Shown here: positions 22,241 through 33,981 of the stretch, one piece after another
Numbering within the stretch: the first letter of the stretch is position 1
Layout: each line of letters starts with the position of its first letter
From: Sperchopsis tessellata
Lineage: Eukaryota > Arthropoda > Insecta > Coleoptera > Hydrophilidae
Length of the DNA: 43,160 nt
Assembly (NCBI GenBank): GCA_033557685.1
Contig: JAWQRN010000062.1
Coordinates: 1-43,160 of the forward strand
Direction: 5' to 3'
Translations under genes and position numbers: made by a program
The notes under the pieces: generated by a model
Told to the model about the DNA's origin: nothing
What the model saw: the letters and a program-made list of their open reading frames with translations, nothing else
The model's database searches: none

Positions 22241-23099
22241 ATACTTTTTAACTACTCTAGAAGCAATTATATGATAAAAACAAAAATTAATTCACAAAAG
22301 TTAATCTTATATACATAAATTAAACACCAAACTTATTAGAATATAATTACCGCATACTTATCTATCCAGCATGTAAGGAATCACATCACATGTAAAGCGG
22401 TCACATTTTCCTTTGCTAGTGAACGTACCTTTTTTACTTATACCAGCTACTTATGGGGCTAAACTAGCAGGCAAACAACAAATTGAAAGTTGAGAATTTC
22501 AGATACTTGGGTAATGTATTAATAAAAATAAAAAAAAAATAAGATATATTTTTATATTAACTTTCTTTGGATGAAGATGTAACATCATAAAAATAATTCA
22601 TTTGAAAAAATTATATATATTAAAAAGCAAACTGTATTTTATAATATAAAACATAAGAAGCATCATATTTGTGGTGACCTTCACTCACGTTTCGATTGTT
22701 GCCAATAATTGTTTTTCATGAACCTATTTGACCTCCAGGAATTTGGTCATGTAAAAGCCCAAAATGGGACTTTAAGATGCCTGCACTGACGGTAAGATGT
22801 CCCATCCATGTCAACGGCTATTTCAACCACTATGACAGATTTCGTAAAGTCCCAAACTAGACCTTTACATCCCAATTCAGCATAAACTACCATTAACAAA
22901 AAAAACTATATTTTCAATTTGAATTCTTAAACAACACAGATACAGGTAGTACAAAACTAAAAAGAAAAAAAAAAACAGCAAACTTAAACACACAGTGTTC
23001 GTACTTCATAGATAGCACCAGCACCATATTTGATGAGGTATACTTTTGGGCGTTAATGTCCCGCTATTTGGAGAGTCGCAGCCCAAATACCAAAAATTA
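22240..23099. other. Intergenic or Rad23 3' flank, no gene
   Basis: AT-rich. A short RT-like KVENFRYLGNVLI near 22485-22525 may be a LINE crumb. 22660-22900 is less AT-rich and unassigned. Confidence 0.35.
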
Positions 23100-23379
23100 A
23101 AAAAAAAACATGAACAACTTCCTCTTGTCTATTTTTAAAATTATTTTAATATTTTTATTATTTATCTCCTTAATATATAAAAAATTGTTGAACTGAAATA
23201 GAAAAAAAAGTATTATGATTTTTAAAGTGAGGAAAGCGTTATTTTCCAACATGAAGGCAGACGTTGTGTCTGCGTGGGTGAAGGATGTTTATAGTTTATT
23301 GCAGGCATGGTTTTCGGATGAGGAGGGTAGTTGGTACGTGGCGGAGTTGTCTGATTGATGGAAGTGGGGCTGGGCGTAA
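23100..23379 (-). other. Probable Rad23 3' UTR
   Basis: Sequence just downstream of the Rad23 stop, relatively C-rich on the minus strand (23230-23379) in contrast to the AT-rich flank. Possible AATAAA signals on the minus strand lie at about 23295-23300 and 23154-23159. The true end is unknown. Confidence 0.45.
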
Positions 23380-23564
23380 TTAATCGTCAAAATTCTGGGA
23401 AAGCAAGAAATTTGCTGCTAAATTTTCGTTTTTCTCACAAGCGAAATAGGCCTGCACTACGAGATGTTCTGGGAAACCTAGGGCCTTCAACCTTTCGATG
23501 GCGTCTTTGTCCTGCGGCGTAACTTGGATCATTCCTGGTTGGAGTTGTGACACTGGACCACCTC
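23380..23564 (-). CDS. Rad23: Rad23 UBA2 exon with stop codon
   Basis: Acceptor TATCGTAG, encodes GGPVSQLQPGMIQVTPQDKD, UBA2 with LGFPEHLVVQAYFACEKNEN and the family's typical C-terminus FLLSQNFDD followed by TAA. Confidence 0.96.
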
Positions 23565-26500
23565 CTACGATAAAAAATAAAAATACTTTTAGTGTTATCG
23601 GTTCTTGAATAACAATCAAAATATTTTATTTACACTACTTCATTTACAGAGTAGCTTCCAAAGTTTATATATTATAAATTAAGTAATATAAGACATTAAA
23701 ATCAAAAATTGGAGAAACGTTAGGTGGAAGGATGCTTTGAGATATAATGGAGATGTAAAGTACATCACTTAATCTCTGCAAGATTTTTTAATAGTATATA
23801 CAAAATCTATGTATCAATACAGACAACCCCTGTTTATCACGTTCCCGTCGTTATATCGTAATAAATTTTAATTAAGAAAAATAATTTCTTCTTCTACTAT
23901 ATTATGTTTCTTTAGAAAACGATGTTGCTTGTCACTACTGCAACTACTAATTTTTGCAAAGCGATATGTTATGAAAATTTTTTTAAATTTGTTCTACATT
24001 TATTGAATGTGTGAAGTATATTTTATAAATAATTATTGTTTAGAGGTGTGGGATTCCTAATAAGTAAAGCTGCGAAAAGAGCTGAGCATGATGATTTAAT
24101 AATCCTAGGAGACTTTAATGTGAAAATCGGAAAAGAAGAAAGGTTCTCAGAATCAACATGAAAACACTCCTTACATGACATGACGAGTGAAAATGGAGAT
24201 AGATTATGCCACTTGGTGGGGAGATGCAACCTAAGGATAAATAGCACCTGTTTTCCCCATAAAGTATACATCAGGGGATGTGGTCATTACCAGGTAACCT
24301 AGGTGCTAACCAAATAGATCATGTGTTAAGTGATAAATTTGCGAGGGGCAAATTGTGACTCAGATCACTTCTTAGTTAGGGTTATCATCAGACAGAAGAT
24401 TGAGAATATATCTGCAAATGAAAATCCTCGCACAAGGAGGAACACAGAAGCACTTAGAAATCAACAATTGCTACAATACTATCAGGAATCTTTAAAAAAT
24501 GGATTGGGGGAAGCGGGGAACTCAAACAGTATAGAAGATGAATGGCAAGATATAAAGGAAACCGTGATAAGAGCAGCTGAAACAACAATAGGTAAAGATA
24601 GGTGATCCAGGGGTATAACATGGTTCGATGAAGAATGTAGGAATGCAGTGGAAAACAAAAACAAAGCTAGGGCAAGGCTATTGCAAATGGTAACAGGGGC
24701 AGACAAAGCGTTATACGATGATTTGCGAACAACGGCCTCAAAAACCTATAAAAGAAAAAAAGAAGGAAATGTTACACCAAAAAATCAGAGCACTAGAGGA
24801 ATTCAATACAAGAAAACAAAGGAGAACAAAGAGAGGTCCGACTCCAAACTAAAGAATTCCAACCACGAAGCAAAGCATACCTTAGTAAAGAAGATAACAT
24901 ATTAACAGAAGAAGGTGAAATATTACATAGATGGCAGGAACATTTTAGTGAACTGCTTTCAAATGAAAATAATAACGATGTTGCAAATATAGAAGCTACA
25001 ATCTGGTACAATGCGGCCCAACCAGAAATCCCCAAACCAAGTTATCAAGTGGTCCAAGTGATTCAAAAGCTTAAAAATTATAAAGCACCAGGAAGCAGCG
25101 CAGGATGTGACGGAAGTGGATGTTAACGGTCATAGGTTTGTTGAAGTCTTGGTATTTCAATACCTGGGGCCTAGACTTATAAGGGATTACAGAGTTAGTG
25201 AGGTTATCGCCGTGACAATAGAAGGGAAAAAACGGTCGTATTATGCACATAGGGTGTTATTATCCTCCGGACTCCTTACAACTCATTCGACCGATAATAA
25301 CATATGGCTCCGAAACAAGCACAATAACAAAGACCGATCAAACATCCCTAAGAGAGTGCAAGAGAAGTATCCTGCAGAAAATATTTGGACCAGTGAAGGA
25401 AGACGATGGTATGTAGAGAATCCACAAGAACCATGAAATCGAACGGCTGATTGACGGTGAGGATATTGTGCGATAAGTGAAGACGCAGAAGATAAGGTAG
25501 TTTGGGCATGTATTGTGCATGCCAAAGAAACGAGGTACCAAAGCAATGACAGATTGGAAACCTGCTGAGGATAGAGCCAGGGGTAGACCGACAAAGAGAT
25601 GGTTGGACGACACCTTGACCAATCTAACACTATGACAATAACTGCAGGCGATTGTTGTTTGATAGAGGAAGGTGAAAGGATTATTTTAATTTAATTTTCA
25701 GGATACCTTCGCTGGTAGTGAAATTTCGATTTTAGAGATAATGTCCAGAATACAACCCCTGCAATCAACAGCAGGTTTCTTGACGTAATCGTAAATTAAT
25801 AAACAATCCATCATTAGATAGTTTATAGAGTTCCATTTATAACAACATAAGTTTCACTCCTCCGCCCCTTAAACTTTCGATACAGTAGAGTTCAAGTGAT
25901 TTTGATTCGCGTCATGCCGATAACTAGTGAATAGATAATGACAGCAATGACTTCAGCCCCGCATTTTGTACCTGGCAGTCAGAGCTAACGGACATATTTG
26001 ATAAACTGAAACAAAGTGGATTTTTTATTTATATATTTTTAAGAACACCAAAAATCAAAGGGGCAATTGTGCTATAACCTACAACGCTATGTCAACTATT
26101 CTTCGTTGAAAACTTTAAAGATGTAGAACTAGTAAGATGCTGCCATGAAATAGTTCTACATGGTAGGTTCTCCTGTACTGCTTTTGCAAATTTTGTTTGA
26201 TGTTCTCATAGATCATAGTTTTTTTTTGCATTTGAGTTTGTGCATATCATTTTCCACCCTTAAATTTTTTTTTGTTCTTTGATTGATATATTGGACTGTC
26301 CAAGTTCGTGCCGATTTTTCAGGAAAATTTTAAAGGCAACACATATATATATATCGAAATATATTTATATATGTATGCACCATTTTGATCCACAACTTTT
26401 CTCCATCTTTCACGTAACTTAAAATGATTCCATCCTCCCAGAATTTCTCATAATTTTCGGCGAAAAAATTTTCAAGGTGGTTTTTTACGTCGACTAAATG

Positions 26501-29500
26501 TTAAAGTTCGAATTTTCAGCAATTTTTGTTGGGTAGTCAAAGACACATGAGGCCTGGCATTATCGTGATGACATTTTTCCTGACACACTGCCTTTAATTC
26601 GTCCAGTTGCGAGCAATACTTGTCTTAATTTATCAACTGGTTGTTTGGCAGAATTTCACAATGCAGGATTCCTTTCCAATCCCACCAGACACAGAGCATC
26701 ACTTTTAGGATGAAGACTGGCTTTTGTGGTAGGTAATGGTGGTTCATTTCGCTTACCCCAGGATCTTTTTCGCACAACATTATTGTAAACGATGCATTTT
26801 TCATCACTCGTCACTATTTGCAGATGGAGATGCAGTCTACCAAATTTTTTCCCGTTAAATTGTGCGGAACACATACATCGTAACGATTTATCTAACCAAA
26901 CTTCACAAAATCCTTGTAGATGGTTTTTGATATTTTTAATATGCCTGCTAATTCACGTGTCGTGTCTCGATCAGTGTTTCAATTTGGTCATCATCACTGG
27001 TGGAGTGTCTGCCAGAGCATTCTGAGGCTGAAATAACCAGTTCTAAATTTAGCAAACACCAGTAAACAGCACAAATTTTATTTGCTGCTTGTGTGGCATG
27101 TTTGCCTTCAGTGTCTAATAATAATCTCAATTCCTGGCTGGACGGGCATTTCATGGAAGCATCTCGCCATAAGAGTAAGGCGGTAATATTCAGCAAGTCC
27201 AGATATAACATTATACCTGGAGATATAAGATTTCATTCAGATCTCATTCCTTGGAAAGACAGTGTGAGGTACTTGGGTATCTGTTTGGATTCACAATTGA
27301 AACTTTGGGAACAGGTTGTGACCTTGGCAGAATAAGCCTCCAGAGGCCTCAGTCTTATCAAGTCTTTGGCAAACACTAACTGGGGTGCGGATCCAAAAAC
27401 TCTATACTCTATTATCAGTCTACAAAGCCTTAATAAAATCCCATTTGGATTATGCATCATTCTTGTTTCCTCACCAAACAGGCATCGCAACTAGATCGGA
27501 TCCAATATACAGCCATCAGGATATGCATGGGATACATGAAATCTATGCCTATTCCCGTACTGCTTTCTGAGACAGGAGAATTCCCTCTCCAGCTTAGAAG
27601 GCTGGTACTTGCAACAAAGCTTCTTCTGAAAAATATGTCTCATAAACAAAATCCCCTAATAATGAATATGAGTCAGCTAACAAACATAGGTAATTACTAC
27701 TCTCCTAAGAGAATATGTTTGGTGTCTCTGGTCGAGTCCTATGATTTAATTTTGGAAAGGGGATTATTTCCCCAGGCATTTGAAACGTTCCCCTGTTTTC
27801 ATTATCTTTGGGCCTCCCAGGTGGCTTCTGATATATATCAATATTGCTGATTTGGACATATCTAAGGATAGGGATACTCTCCCACTTGTTACTCAGTGTC
27901 AGTTTTTAACCATAATTCAAGTTAGTTGGCCAGATCATTCATATTTTTTCACTGATGGCTCTCTAATACCCTCCCCGAGAAGGGTAGGGTTTGGAATGCT
28001 TTCTGCTCGACCTGGTTCTAGTTTGGAAGGCCGATTGCAAGACAGTTTCTCTATATGCTCGGCAGAGTTGATTGCAATCTACCGCGCTCTGAGGCTTATA
28101 TTTACTGATTCTAAGTCTGCTATATACAAAATAAATAAGAAATGCATATCAGCTAAATCAGATTATATTTCATTAAAAATTAAAGATATGCTCTTGCAAT
28201 TGAAATTAAAGGGCTTCGACATTTCTTTAGCCTGGATACCTGGTCATCAAGGTATTTCAGGTAATCTTCAGGTTGACTTGTTGGCCAACAATGGAAGGAA
28301 TGGTGATTACATATTGAATTACGGGTTTACACGCATGCATATTTTAGCTGTGATAAACGAAGCGATTTGGCACAAGTGGAGAGTTTTTTGGGCGGAGGCT
28401 ACACGAACAAAAGGTCGCTGGTATGCGGGCATTGAGGAGGTTCCTAGGCGACATCCTTGGTTCAAGGATATTCAATTTCCTAGTCGGAGACATATAATCA
28501 ACATAAACAGACTCAGGTCCAATCATTTGAAATCAGCTGCCCACCTTTCCCGGCTCAATATTGTGGAGTCACCACTTTGTGCTAATTCTGTTCACCTGTT
28601 TTTTGAGTGTAGTCTATTGAGGACTCAATTAGATGTCTTGAGAAGCTTGGCTGAGTTGAGCCATTTAGCCTTCAATCAATCTTGGGTTATTTAAATGCAG
28701 AAACTTGTAAGTTCATTAATAATTTCATCACTAGTTCAGGCCTAAATCTATATAAATTACAATGGGATTCTATGCTGATTTAATTTTAAAAGATTCTACT
28801 CGCTCCACCACATCGTGTTACATATTCTTTTGGCAATCACCAGAGTATAAACCCGTTTAGTGTAAAATGCCTCATAAGTTAAATCAAGGGCTTTTGTCCT
28901 TACTGGATTCTGGGATTCGACTTAGTCGATGACCCAAAAAAGGATCTACTACTACCAGTAAACAGCACAAATTTTATTTGCTGCTTGTGTGGCATGTTTA
29001 CCTTAGGTGTCTAAAATACACTTTGTTTTCTTACATCTTCAAGAGGAGACAAAACAGACACAAAATCAATTTATCCTAACCAAACTGTTTTCTAAAGATG
29101 GTGAAATGTCACTTTTCAGAATATGAATCAAGTCATTTTTTAAATAATTTAATAATCTTGTTGGAAGTAAAGGTTCGCTATCTATATCCATATTCTCCAG
29201 ATCAGGCAATAAAAATTTTGTAAATATGTCTCAATAGCGCACTCCATTGACTAAAACAACCCTACCAACAACAATTTGAATGTGTTCTGCGAATGTGTAG
29301 CGCTATATAACGAATTCAACTAGAATATAAATGACAGCTGTCAAAAAAACTTCAAAAAGTTTAACAGCGGAAAAATGTCGTGCAATCCAAATTCTACACC
29401 TATACAATACATTTTTGACATGCCATGTAAGGATTGATGAAACAATAAATCTATCTTTCTACTTACATCGCATCATTTAGCCTGTAGAGATAAACTTTCT

Positions 29501-32500
29501 TGAGAGGTATTTATTTTAGTATATAATTTAAAATCATCACAGCAAAGATTAGTTTATGGTTCAGCAGGAAAAGTGTGATATAATTAATAAATAACAAAAT
29601 TAAAAGGGATCCTAGGTTAGATGTTCTTATTGAAATATTAATGATTTTTTGTACCTGCTCCAGGTGCTGCACCAGTCCCCACGGGACTCTGTTGGGCTGC
29701 GGCTCCCGCAGCAGGTTCGTTGAGCATTCTTACAAACGATTCTTGGTTCTGACTAATTAGTTGTAAGAGCGCTGGATTGGTCTGCCCGATCTGTTGCAAG
29801 ACAGCGTTCAAAAGCTGTGGGTTCTGTTGGATGACCTGACGCATTTGCTGAAATTGAGGTTGCGCCCTCAAAAACGCCAATGGATCAGCCTCGTCTGATT
29901 GCCTCTCATCAATGGCTGACATATCCGCTGACTCGTTTACCTAAGGAAAATAAAAAAAAAGAGAAATTAATAAACATGTGCTTATTTTGTCATTTAAGAC
30001 GAAGCACAATTCCATTCATCATGGGCTTTTGACATTTAGATGTTTTAAATGAAATTTAATTGATGAAGATATATGAATTAACATAAATTAAACAAAATTA
30101 TGAAGGCACAAATGAATGTTAAAAATCTCAACACTGATTAAACATAAAACAAAAAATAAGATCTAGATGCAGTATTGATAAACTGGATTGAGTTAGAGAG
30201 TTAAAAAAGCGTAAAATGATCGGAGAAAACCAGTGAATATATAAAAAGAATTAGATCATTTTATTACGATATAAGGAAGAAATTTTGAGAATACATGCAT
30301 TCCCATATACATTTTTCAGTCAGATTTATCAATGACATATATCAAGGAATTGTCATTGAAATATTACTGAAACTTGTGAAATGAGCAATACAAGTTATTT
30401 TTATGTGAAATTATATATAAAAAAGGGTTTAACACAACAAAATTACTACTAAATCAACAACTTACACTCATTTTCTAGAAATTATTTTATACAATACAAA
30501 AAAGTTCACTAAACATTTGTAAATTTTGACACTTCTGTAAGCCACCTAATCAAATTAATCTAAAGTCACCATTAAATAAGGGATTTTACAAATTTTAGAA
30601 ACATTACTATAGCATAGAAAACTTGTCAGTTAAGAGAGAATTTCCCTGAATAAACAGCCATCTCTTTACATGTAAAATGATTTTACAAATTACTCCTTTA
30701 TTTGAAAAGATATTTAAATGAAATATGGCATAGTTATTCATATTATTCAATAACAAAGGCAAGTCATGGATGACGGATGAGATATTACAACTGATGGAGG
30801 AGAGAAGATTCCATAAAAATAGAGCCACATATAAAGGCATACAATCAGAAATAAGAAAGAACATAAGGTATACAAGAGAGAAGTGGTATGATGGCAAACG
30901 CTTGGAGACAGAAGAACTTATGACAAAAAATGACACCATTAATATGCACAAAAATAGTTAAAGAACTGAGTGGTAGGTATATAGAGAAAGAACAGAAATA
31001 CTATCTTGTTGGAAAGTGGCAAAATAATCCCTGATACTAAAGGAAAACTGGAGAGATGGAAAGAATACATTCAAGAACAGTTTGAGGATGAGAGGCAACC
31101 AGAAGCAATAATTGAAGAGCAGGATCAAGTAAACGGACCAAATATAACGAAGGAAAAGATCACGAATGCTATAAAGTTGATGAAAAACAATAGAGCAGCT
31201 GGCCCTGATGAGATACCAACAGAGATAATTAAAGTCATTGAGGAAGAACAAATAGGAATATTGATTGACGTATACAACACAGTTTATATTACAGGGATTA
31301 TTCCTAAGGATTGGCTTGTTTCAACTTTCATGGCTATACCTAAAACACCTTATGCAAAGAAATGCAGTGAACATCAAACAGTCACCTTAATGAGCCACAG
31401 TCTTAAGATATTCTTAAAGATTATACATCAGCGAATTATTAGAAAGTTGGAACGATATGTTAGTGAAACACAGTTTGGGTTTAGAAACGCCACGAAAACA
31501 AGAGAGGCCCTGTTTGCTTTTAATGTGTTGAGATAAAGATGCATGGATGTTAATCAGCCCGTGTAGCTATGTTTGACAACAAGGTCCGACACAATCTCCT
31601 TATTGAAAGGTTCCGACACAAGAAACTGGATATGAAAGATATTAGAATCACATGTAACTTGTGATGGAGGCCGAACAAAGTGGCTTTCGGGCAGAGAGGA
31701 GCACTAAAGACCTCATTTTCGTACTGAGGCAGGTTCAGGAGAATTTCTTAGAAGGGAACAAGGAAGTATTCTTGAGCTTCATCGATTTGCAAAAGACCTT
31801 TGCTGTTATAGAACTGCAAATGAACGGTCAGAGGAATTTTTCGTGGGACGAGGATTGAGACTGGTAGGAAGCCCTATGCTCATCATTATATTATTGGATG
31901 AAGTTATGAAAACTTAATGTGGGTTAAAAAAATCTGAGAAATGTTGGGATATCTATGATAGCATTTGCCGATGACATGGTTGTATATGCGGGTTCAGAGG
32001 GGGAACTACAGAGAAGTATGGATATCTGGAGCAGAGAGTTGAGGCTAAAAAACATGAAAATAAACGATAATACGACAAAAGTAATGATGGTGAGCAGGTC
32101 GAAGAGGGATATAAATGTGGCAATAGACAATGAACGAGTCGAACAGGTGCAGACATTTAGATATCTTGGATCGGTGATTCACAGTGAGGGAATAATGGAG
32201 GTTGAAGTGAGCAGTAAACTGCAAAGTGCGGAGCGTCTTTTTCACTGTCTAAACAGGGACTTCTTGAGAAGAAGGGAGATAAGTAAAGAGACGAAAATGA
32301 CAGTTTTTAAGACTGTAAATGTCCCAGTTTTGATACATGGTAGTGAATCGTGGGTGCTCACGGAAAGGCATAAGAGCAGAATTCAGGCTGCAGAAATGAA
32401 GTTTCTGAGACGGGTGGAGGGAGTATCATGCAGAGATCACATAAGAAATGAAGACATAATCTACTAGTACAGAAGGTAAATGAAACGATTTAAGAGGGAC

Positions 32501-33981
32501 AGTTCGGATGGTTCGGGCATCTAAACAGAATTAACGAGTAGAGTGACAAAGCAAGTGTGGGGAGACCGGGCTCAGGGGAGACGATCGAGAGGAAGACCAG
32601 CTAAGACTTGGGATCGAACGGAGGCCCAGATGATAGAGAAGAGAGGAAGTGAGTGGGAAACAGCCAGGATATTGACACACGACAGACAGGGATGGCGTGG
32701 GTTCAGTAAGAGAAGGTGCAATGACCAAGAGTAGGAAACCTCTACACCTTACAATGGTAGAAGAGGAACCGATTATGTATGTATGTAACTTGTACTTTAA
32801 CCAGACTGCCCATGTGAAAGAGAGAGATGAGCTTGCGGAGGAGATTGACATCCTACGAAGGGTGAGACAAGGATGCATACTCTCACCAGCGCTCTTCAAT
32901 CTTTATTCAGAGGAAATAAACCAGAGAGCGCTATCAGAAAAAACATCAAGAAGACTGAATTAATGATAATCTCAAAAAAATCAACATCCACAGGAAAACT
33001 TAAGAATTCATGGAGAAGTGATAGAAAAGTAAGAAAGCACAAACACCTAAGAACAATAGTCAACGAGAACAATGACCACACGGAAGAAATAAGCAAGAAG
33101 TGTATTTAAGGAGTATTTTGCACTACGAATTGAGTTTGAATCTTAAGATTAGACTGTTGAAATGCTGTGTTCTTGGTCCAGTTTTATGGGATGGAGGCAT
33201 GGACGCTAAAGAAAAACATGATGGGCAAGATGGAGGCGTTCAAGTTGTGAACTTACAGAATGATCCTCAACATAAGAATGAATAAGGAAAACGAAATAAT
33301 CAACACAATGAAAATCTGGAAGTTGCAATACTAATTGCAGTAAAGAGACGGACTCCTACAAGTGATCATGCTAGGGAAGAAGACATGTATCCTGGTTGAA
33401 TAACTTAAGAAAATGGTTCAATTGTCGTTCTACCGATTTATTTAAAGCTTCGATATCAAAAGTGCGAATCGCCATGATGATTGCCAACCTTCTTAGAGAT
33501 ACGGCACTTAAAGAAGGAGAATAGTTATTCATTATAACAAGAATATTTTGCTTACAAAGCATTTTTTTTTTTAATTATTTTGATTTATAAGAGTATAATT
33601 GATAGCAATAAATTGGCAAAACAAATAAGACATCTTTATAAAGTGATAATTAATAATTAAATTAATCTGAATTTAAAAGAATTACTCACAACTTCTTGTT
33701 CATCTAAGACAGGTATTCCGTTTATGAGGTATTCAACAGCTCGGTCAGGGTTGTTGAAGCTAGCCCTAAGGGCTTGTTCCACTTGCGGCCTTTCGTACCC
33801 CATATCCATTATGTTCTGCACCATTGTTTCATATTCACTGCCCATCAGCAAGGTCGATTCCGCTGAGCCGCTTAGAGCACCGGTCTGGGTTGTGGGGGTA
33901 GCCGTAGTAGTATCCGTCGGTGGGGCGATCGTAGTAGTAGCTGTAGCGGCAGGCTGAGGGGCGGGAGTGGGTGTAGGACTC
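23380..33981 (-). CDS. Rad23: Rad23 UV-excision repair / proteasome shuttle protein, C-terminal three exons
   Basis: RAD23/HHR23 family: carries ubiquitylated proteins to the proteasome (UBL binds the proteasome, UBA domains bind ubiquitin) and stabilises XPC in nucleotide excision repair. Exons 33690-33981, 29655-29940 and 23380-23564 join in frame (phases 0 and 1) to about 254 codons. Order: Pro/Thr/Ala-rich linker, UBA1 (NIMDMGYERPQVEQALRASF), XPC-binding/STI1 domain (DPLAFLRAQPQFQQMRQVIQ), Ala/Gln linker, UBA2 (DKDAIERLKALGFPEHLVVQ) and stop after NFDD. Insect Rad23 is about 400 residues, so roughly 150 residues (UBL and linker) are missing; the gene runs off the right edge. Introns are 6.1 kb and 3.7 kb and hold LINEs and a mariner. 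Family assignment is secure. Confidence 0.95.
24030..25690 (+). mobile_element. LINE with endonuclease and RT parts, internally deleted
   Basis: HDDLIILGDFNVKIGKEERF opens an APE-type endonuclease (GDFN), followed by ANCDSDHFLVRVIIR and the linker to RT (ITWFDEECRNAVENKNKARA). RT begins at about 25060 (YKAPGSSAG), then the frame jumps directly to DVNGHRFVEVLVFQYLG, so the RT palm including YADD is deleted. The 3' end has TYGSETSTITKT, FGHVLCMPKKRG and RARGRPTKRWLDD. Antisense to Rad23 in its last intron. RTE-like by motif style. Confidence 0.78.
25691..26289. other. Rad23 intron, no feature
   Basis: No coding or repeat structure recognised. Confidence 0.4.
27058..27118. repeat. Direct repeat, left copy, flanking the RNase H LINE
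   Basis: 61 bp starting ACCAGTAAACAGCACAAATT. Matches 28954-29014 at all but three positions. It is mariner transposase sequence (minus strand ATQAANKICAVYW), so the LINE insertion duplicated its target. Confidence 0.92.
27119..28953 (+). mobile_element. LINE with RNase H domain, 5'-truncated, inserted in mariner
   Basis: Begins inside RT (LNSWLDGHFMEASRHKSKAV then IFSKS, VRYLGICLDSQLKLWEQ) with frameshifts. A 304-codon frame (27780-28694) then covers an RNase H: FTDGS, CSAELIAIYRALRL, FTDSKSAIYK and AWIPGHQGISGNLQVDLLA. About ten residues seem to be missing between ALRL and FTDSK. It ends CTACTACT rather than poly-A. RNase H places it near the I/R1-type LINEs. Antisense to Rad23. Confidence 0.82.
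28954..29014. repeat. Direct repeat, right copy, flanking the RNase H LINE
   Basis: Second copy of the 61-bp mariner segment, directly after the LINE terminus GGATCTACTACT. Differences from the left copy fall at 29000, 29005 and 29006. Confidence 0.92.
29040..29654. other. Rad23 intron, unassigned
   Basis: Probably includes the missing 5' end of the mariner; no terminal repeat seen. Nothing else is recognised. Confidence 0.35.
29655..29940 (-). CDS. Rad23: Rad23 XPC-binding (STI1) exon
   Basis: Acceptor TTCCTTAG, begins VNESADMSAIDERQSDEAD, then the XPC-binding domain ending SFVRMLNEP, then a Gly/Ala-rich linker. Donor is GTACAA, weaker than the others, but the join GCA G|GA GGT GGT restores the frame into UBA2. 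Confidence 0.94.
29941..30729. other. Rad23 intron, AT-rich, no feature
   Basis: No coding or repeat structure recognised. Confidence 0.4.
30730..30741. repeat. 12-bp target duplication, left copy (outer LINE)
   Basis: ATAGTTATTCAT, identical to 33521-33532, brackets the outer LINE. Confidence 0.85.
31652..31662. repeat. 11-bp target duplication, left copy (inner LINE)
   Basis: ATGTAACTTGT, identical to 32782-32792, brackets the inner LINE. Confidence 0.88.
31663..32781 (+). mobile_element. LINE (inner), 5'-truncated, nested in the outer LINE
   Basis: AEQSGFRAERSTKDLIFVLR then EVFLSFIDLQKTFAVI (RT), a deletion, then SMIAFADDMVVYAGSEGELQ with the catalytic FADD, FRYLGSVIHSEGIMEVEVSS and KRRGRPAKTW-like tail text (RSRGRPAKTWDRTEAQM). 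Ends with GATTATGTATGTATG, a TATG-repeat tail. A different family from its host; a diverged 3' relative is at 41950-42400. Confidence 0.85.
32782..32792. repeat. 11-bp target duplication, right copy (inner LINE)
   Basis: ATGTAACTTGT directly after the TATG tail; the outer LINE frame resumes here. Confidence 0.88.
33521..33532. repeat. 12-bp target duplication, right copy (outer LINE)
   Basis: ATAGTTATTCAT directly after the outer LINE tail AAGAAGGAGA. Confidence 0.85.
33690..33981 (-). CDS. Rad23: Rad23 UBA1 exon
   Basis: Acceptor TGTTCTAG, then one base finishing a codon, then SPTPTPAPQPAATATTT and a Thr/Ala/Pro linker, then UBA1 with the MGY motif and NNPDRAVEYLINGIP. It ends in phase 0 at donor GTGAGT (33689-33684). 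The preceding exon was not found in 33982-43160. Confidence 0.94.

Larger units (their letters stand above)
26291..29036 (-). mobile_element. mariner element split by a LINE insertion
   Basis: Left end TTGGACTGTCCAAGTTCGTGCCGATTTTT follows a TA (26289-26290), the usual mariner terminus. Transposase reads on the minus strand: ATG at about 29036, ATQAANKICAVY, then SASECSGRHSTSDDDQIETL, VTSDEKCIVYNNVVRKRSWG and VMLCVWWDWKGILHCEILPN. Frameshifts and stops make it dead. A LINE (27119-28953) interrupts it within the N-terminal region, duplicating about 61 bp. The right terminal repeat was not recognised; sequence to 29640 is unassigned. Confidence 0.8.
30742..33520 (+). mobile_element. RTE-like LINE (outer), 5'-truncated, RT palm deleted, carries a nested LINE
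   Basis: Starts in the linker before RT (SWMTDEILQLMEERRFHKNR), then GKLERWKEYIQEQFEDER, RT fingers RAAGPDEIPTEIIKV and SEHQTVTLMSHSLKIFLKII then ETQFGFRNATKTREALFAF. Coding is interrupted at 31662 by another LINE and resumes at 32793 in the same frame: NLYFNQTAHVKERDEL, RQGCILSPALFNLYSEEINQ, then a jump to TELMIISKKSTSTGK, so the YADD segment is deleted. It ends in WLNNLRKWFNCRSTDLFKAS and a GAAGGAGA-type tail, closed by the 12-bp duplication. Antisense to Rad23. Confidence 0.88.
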
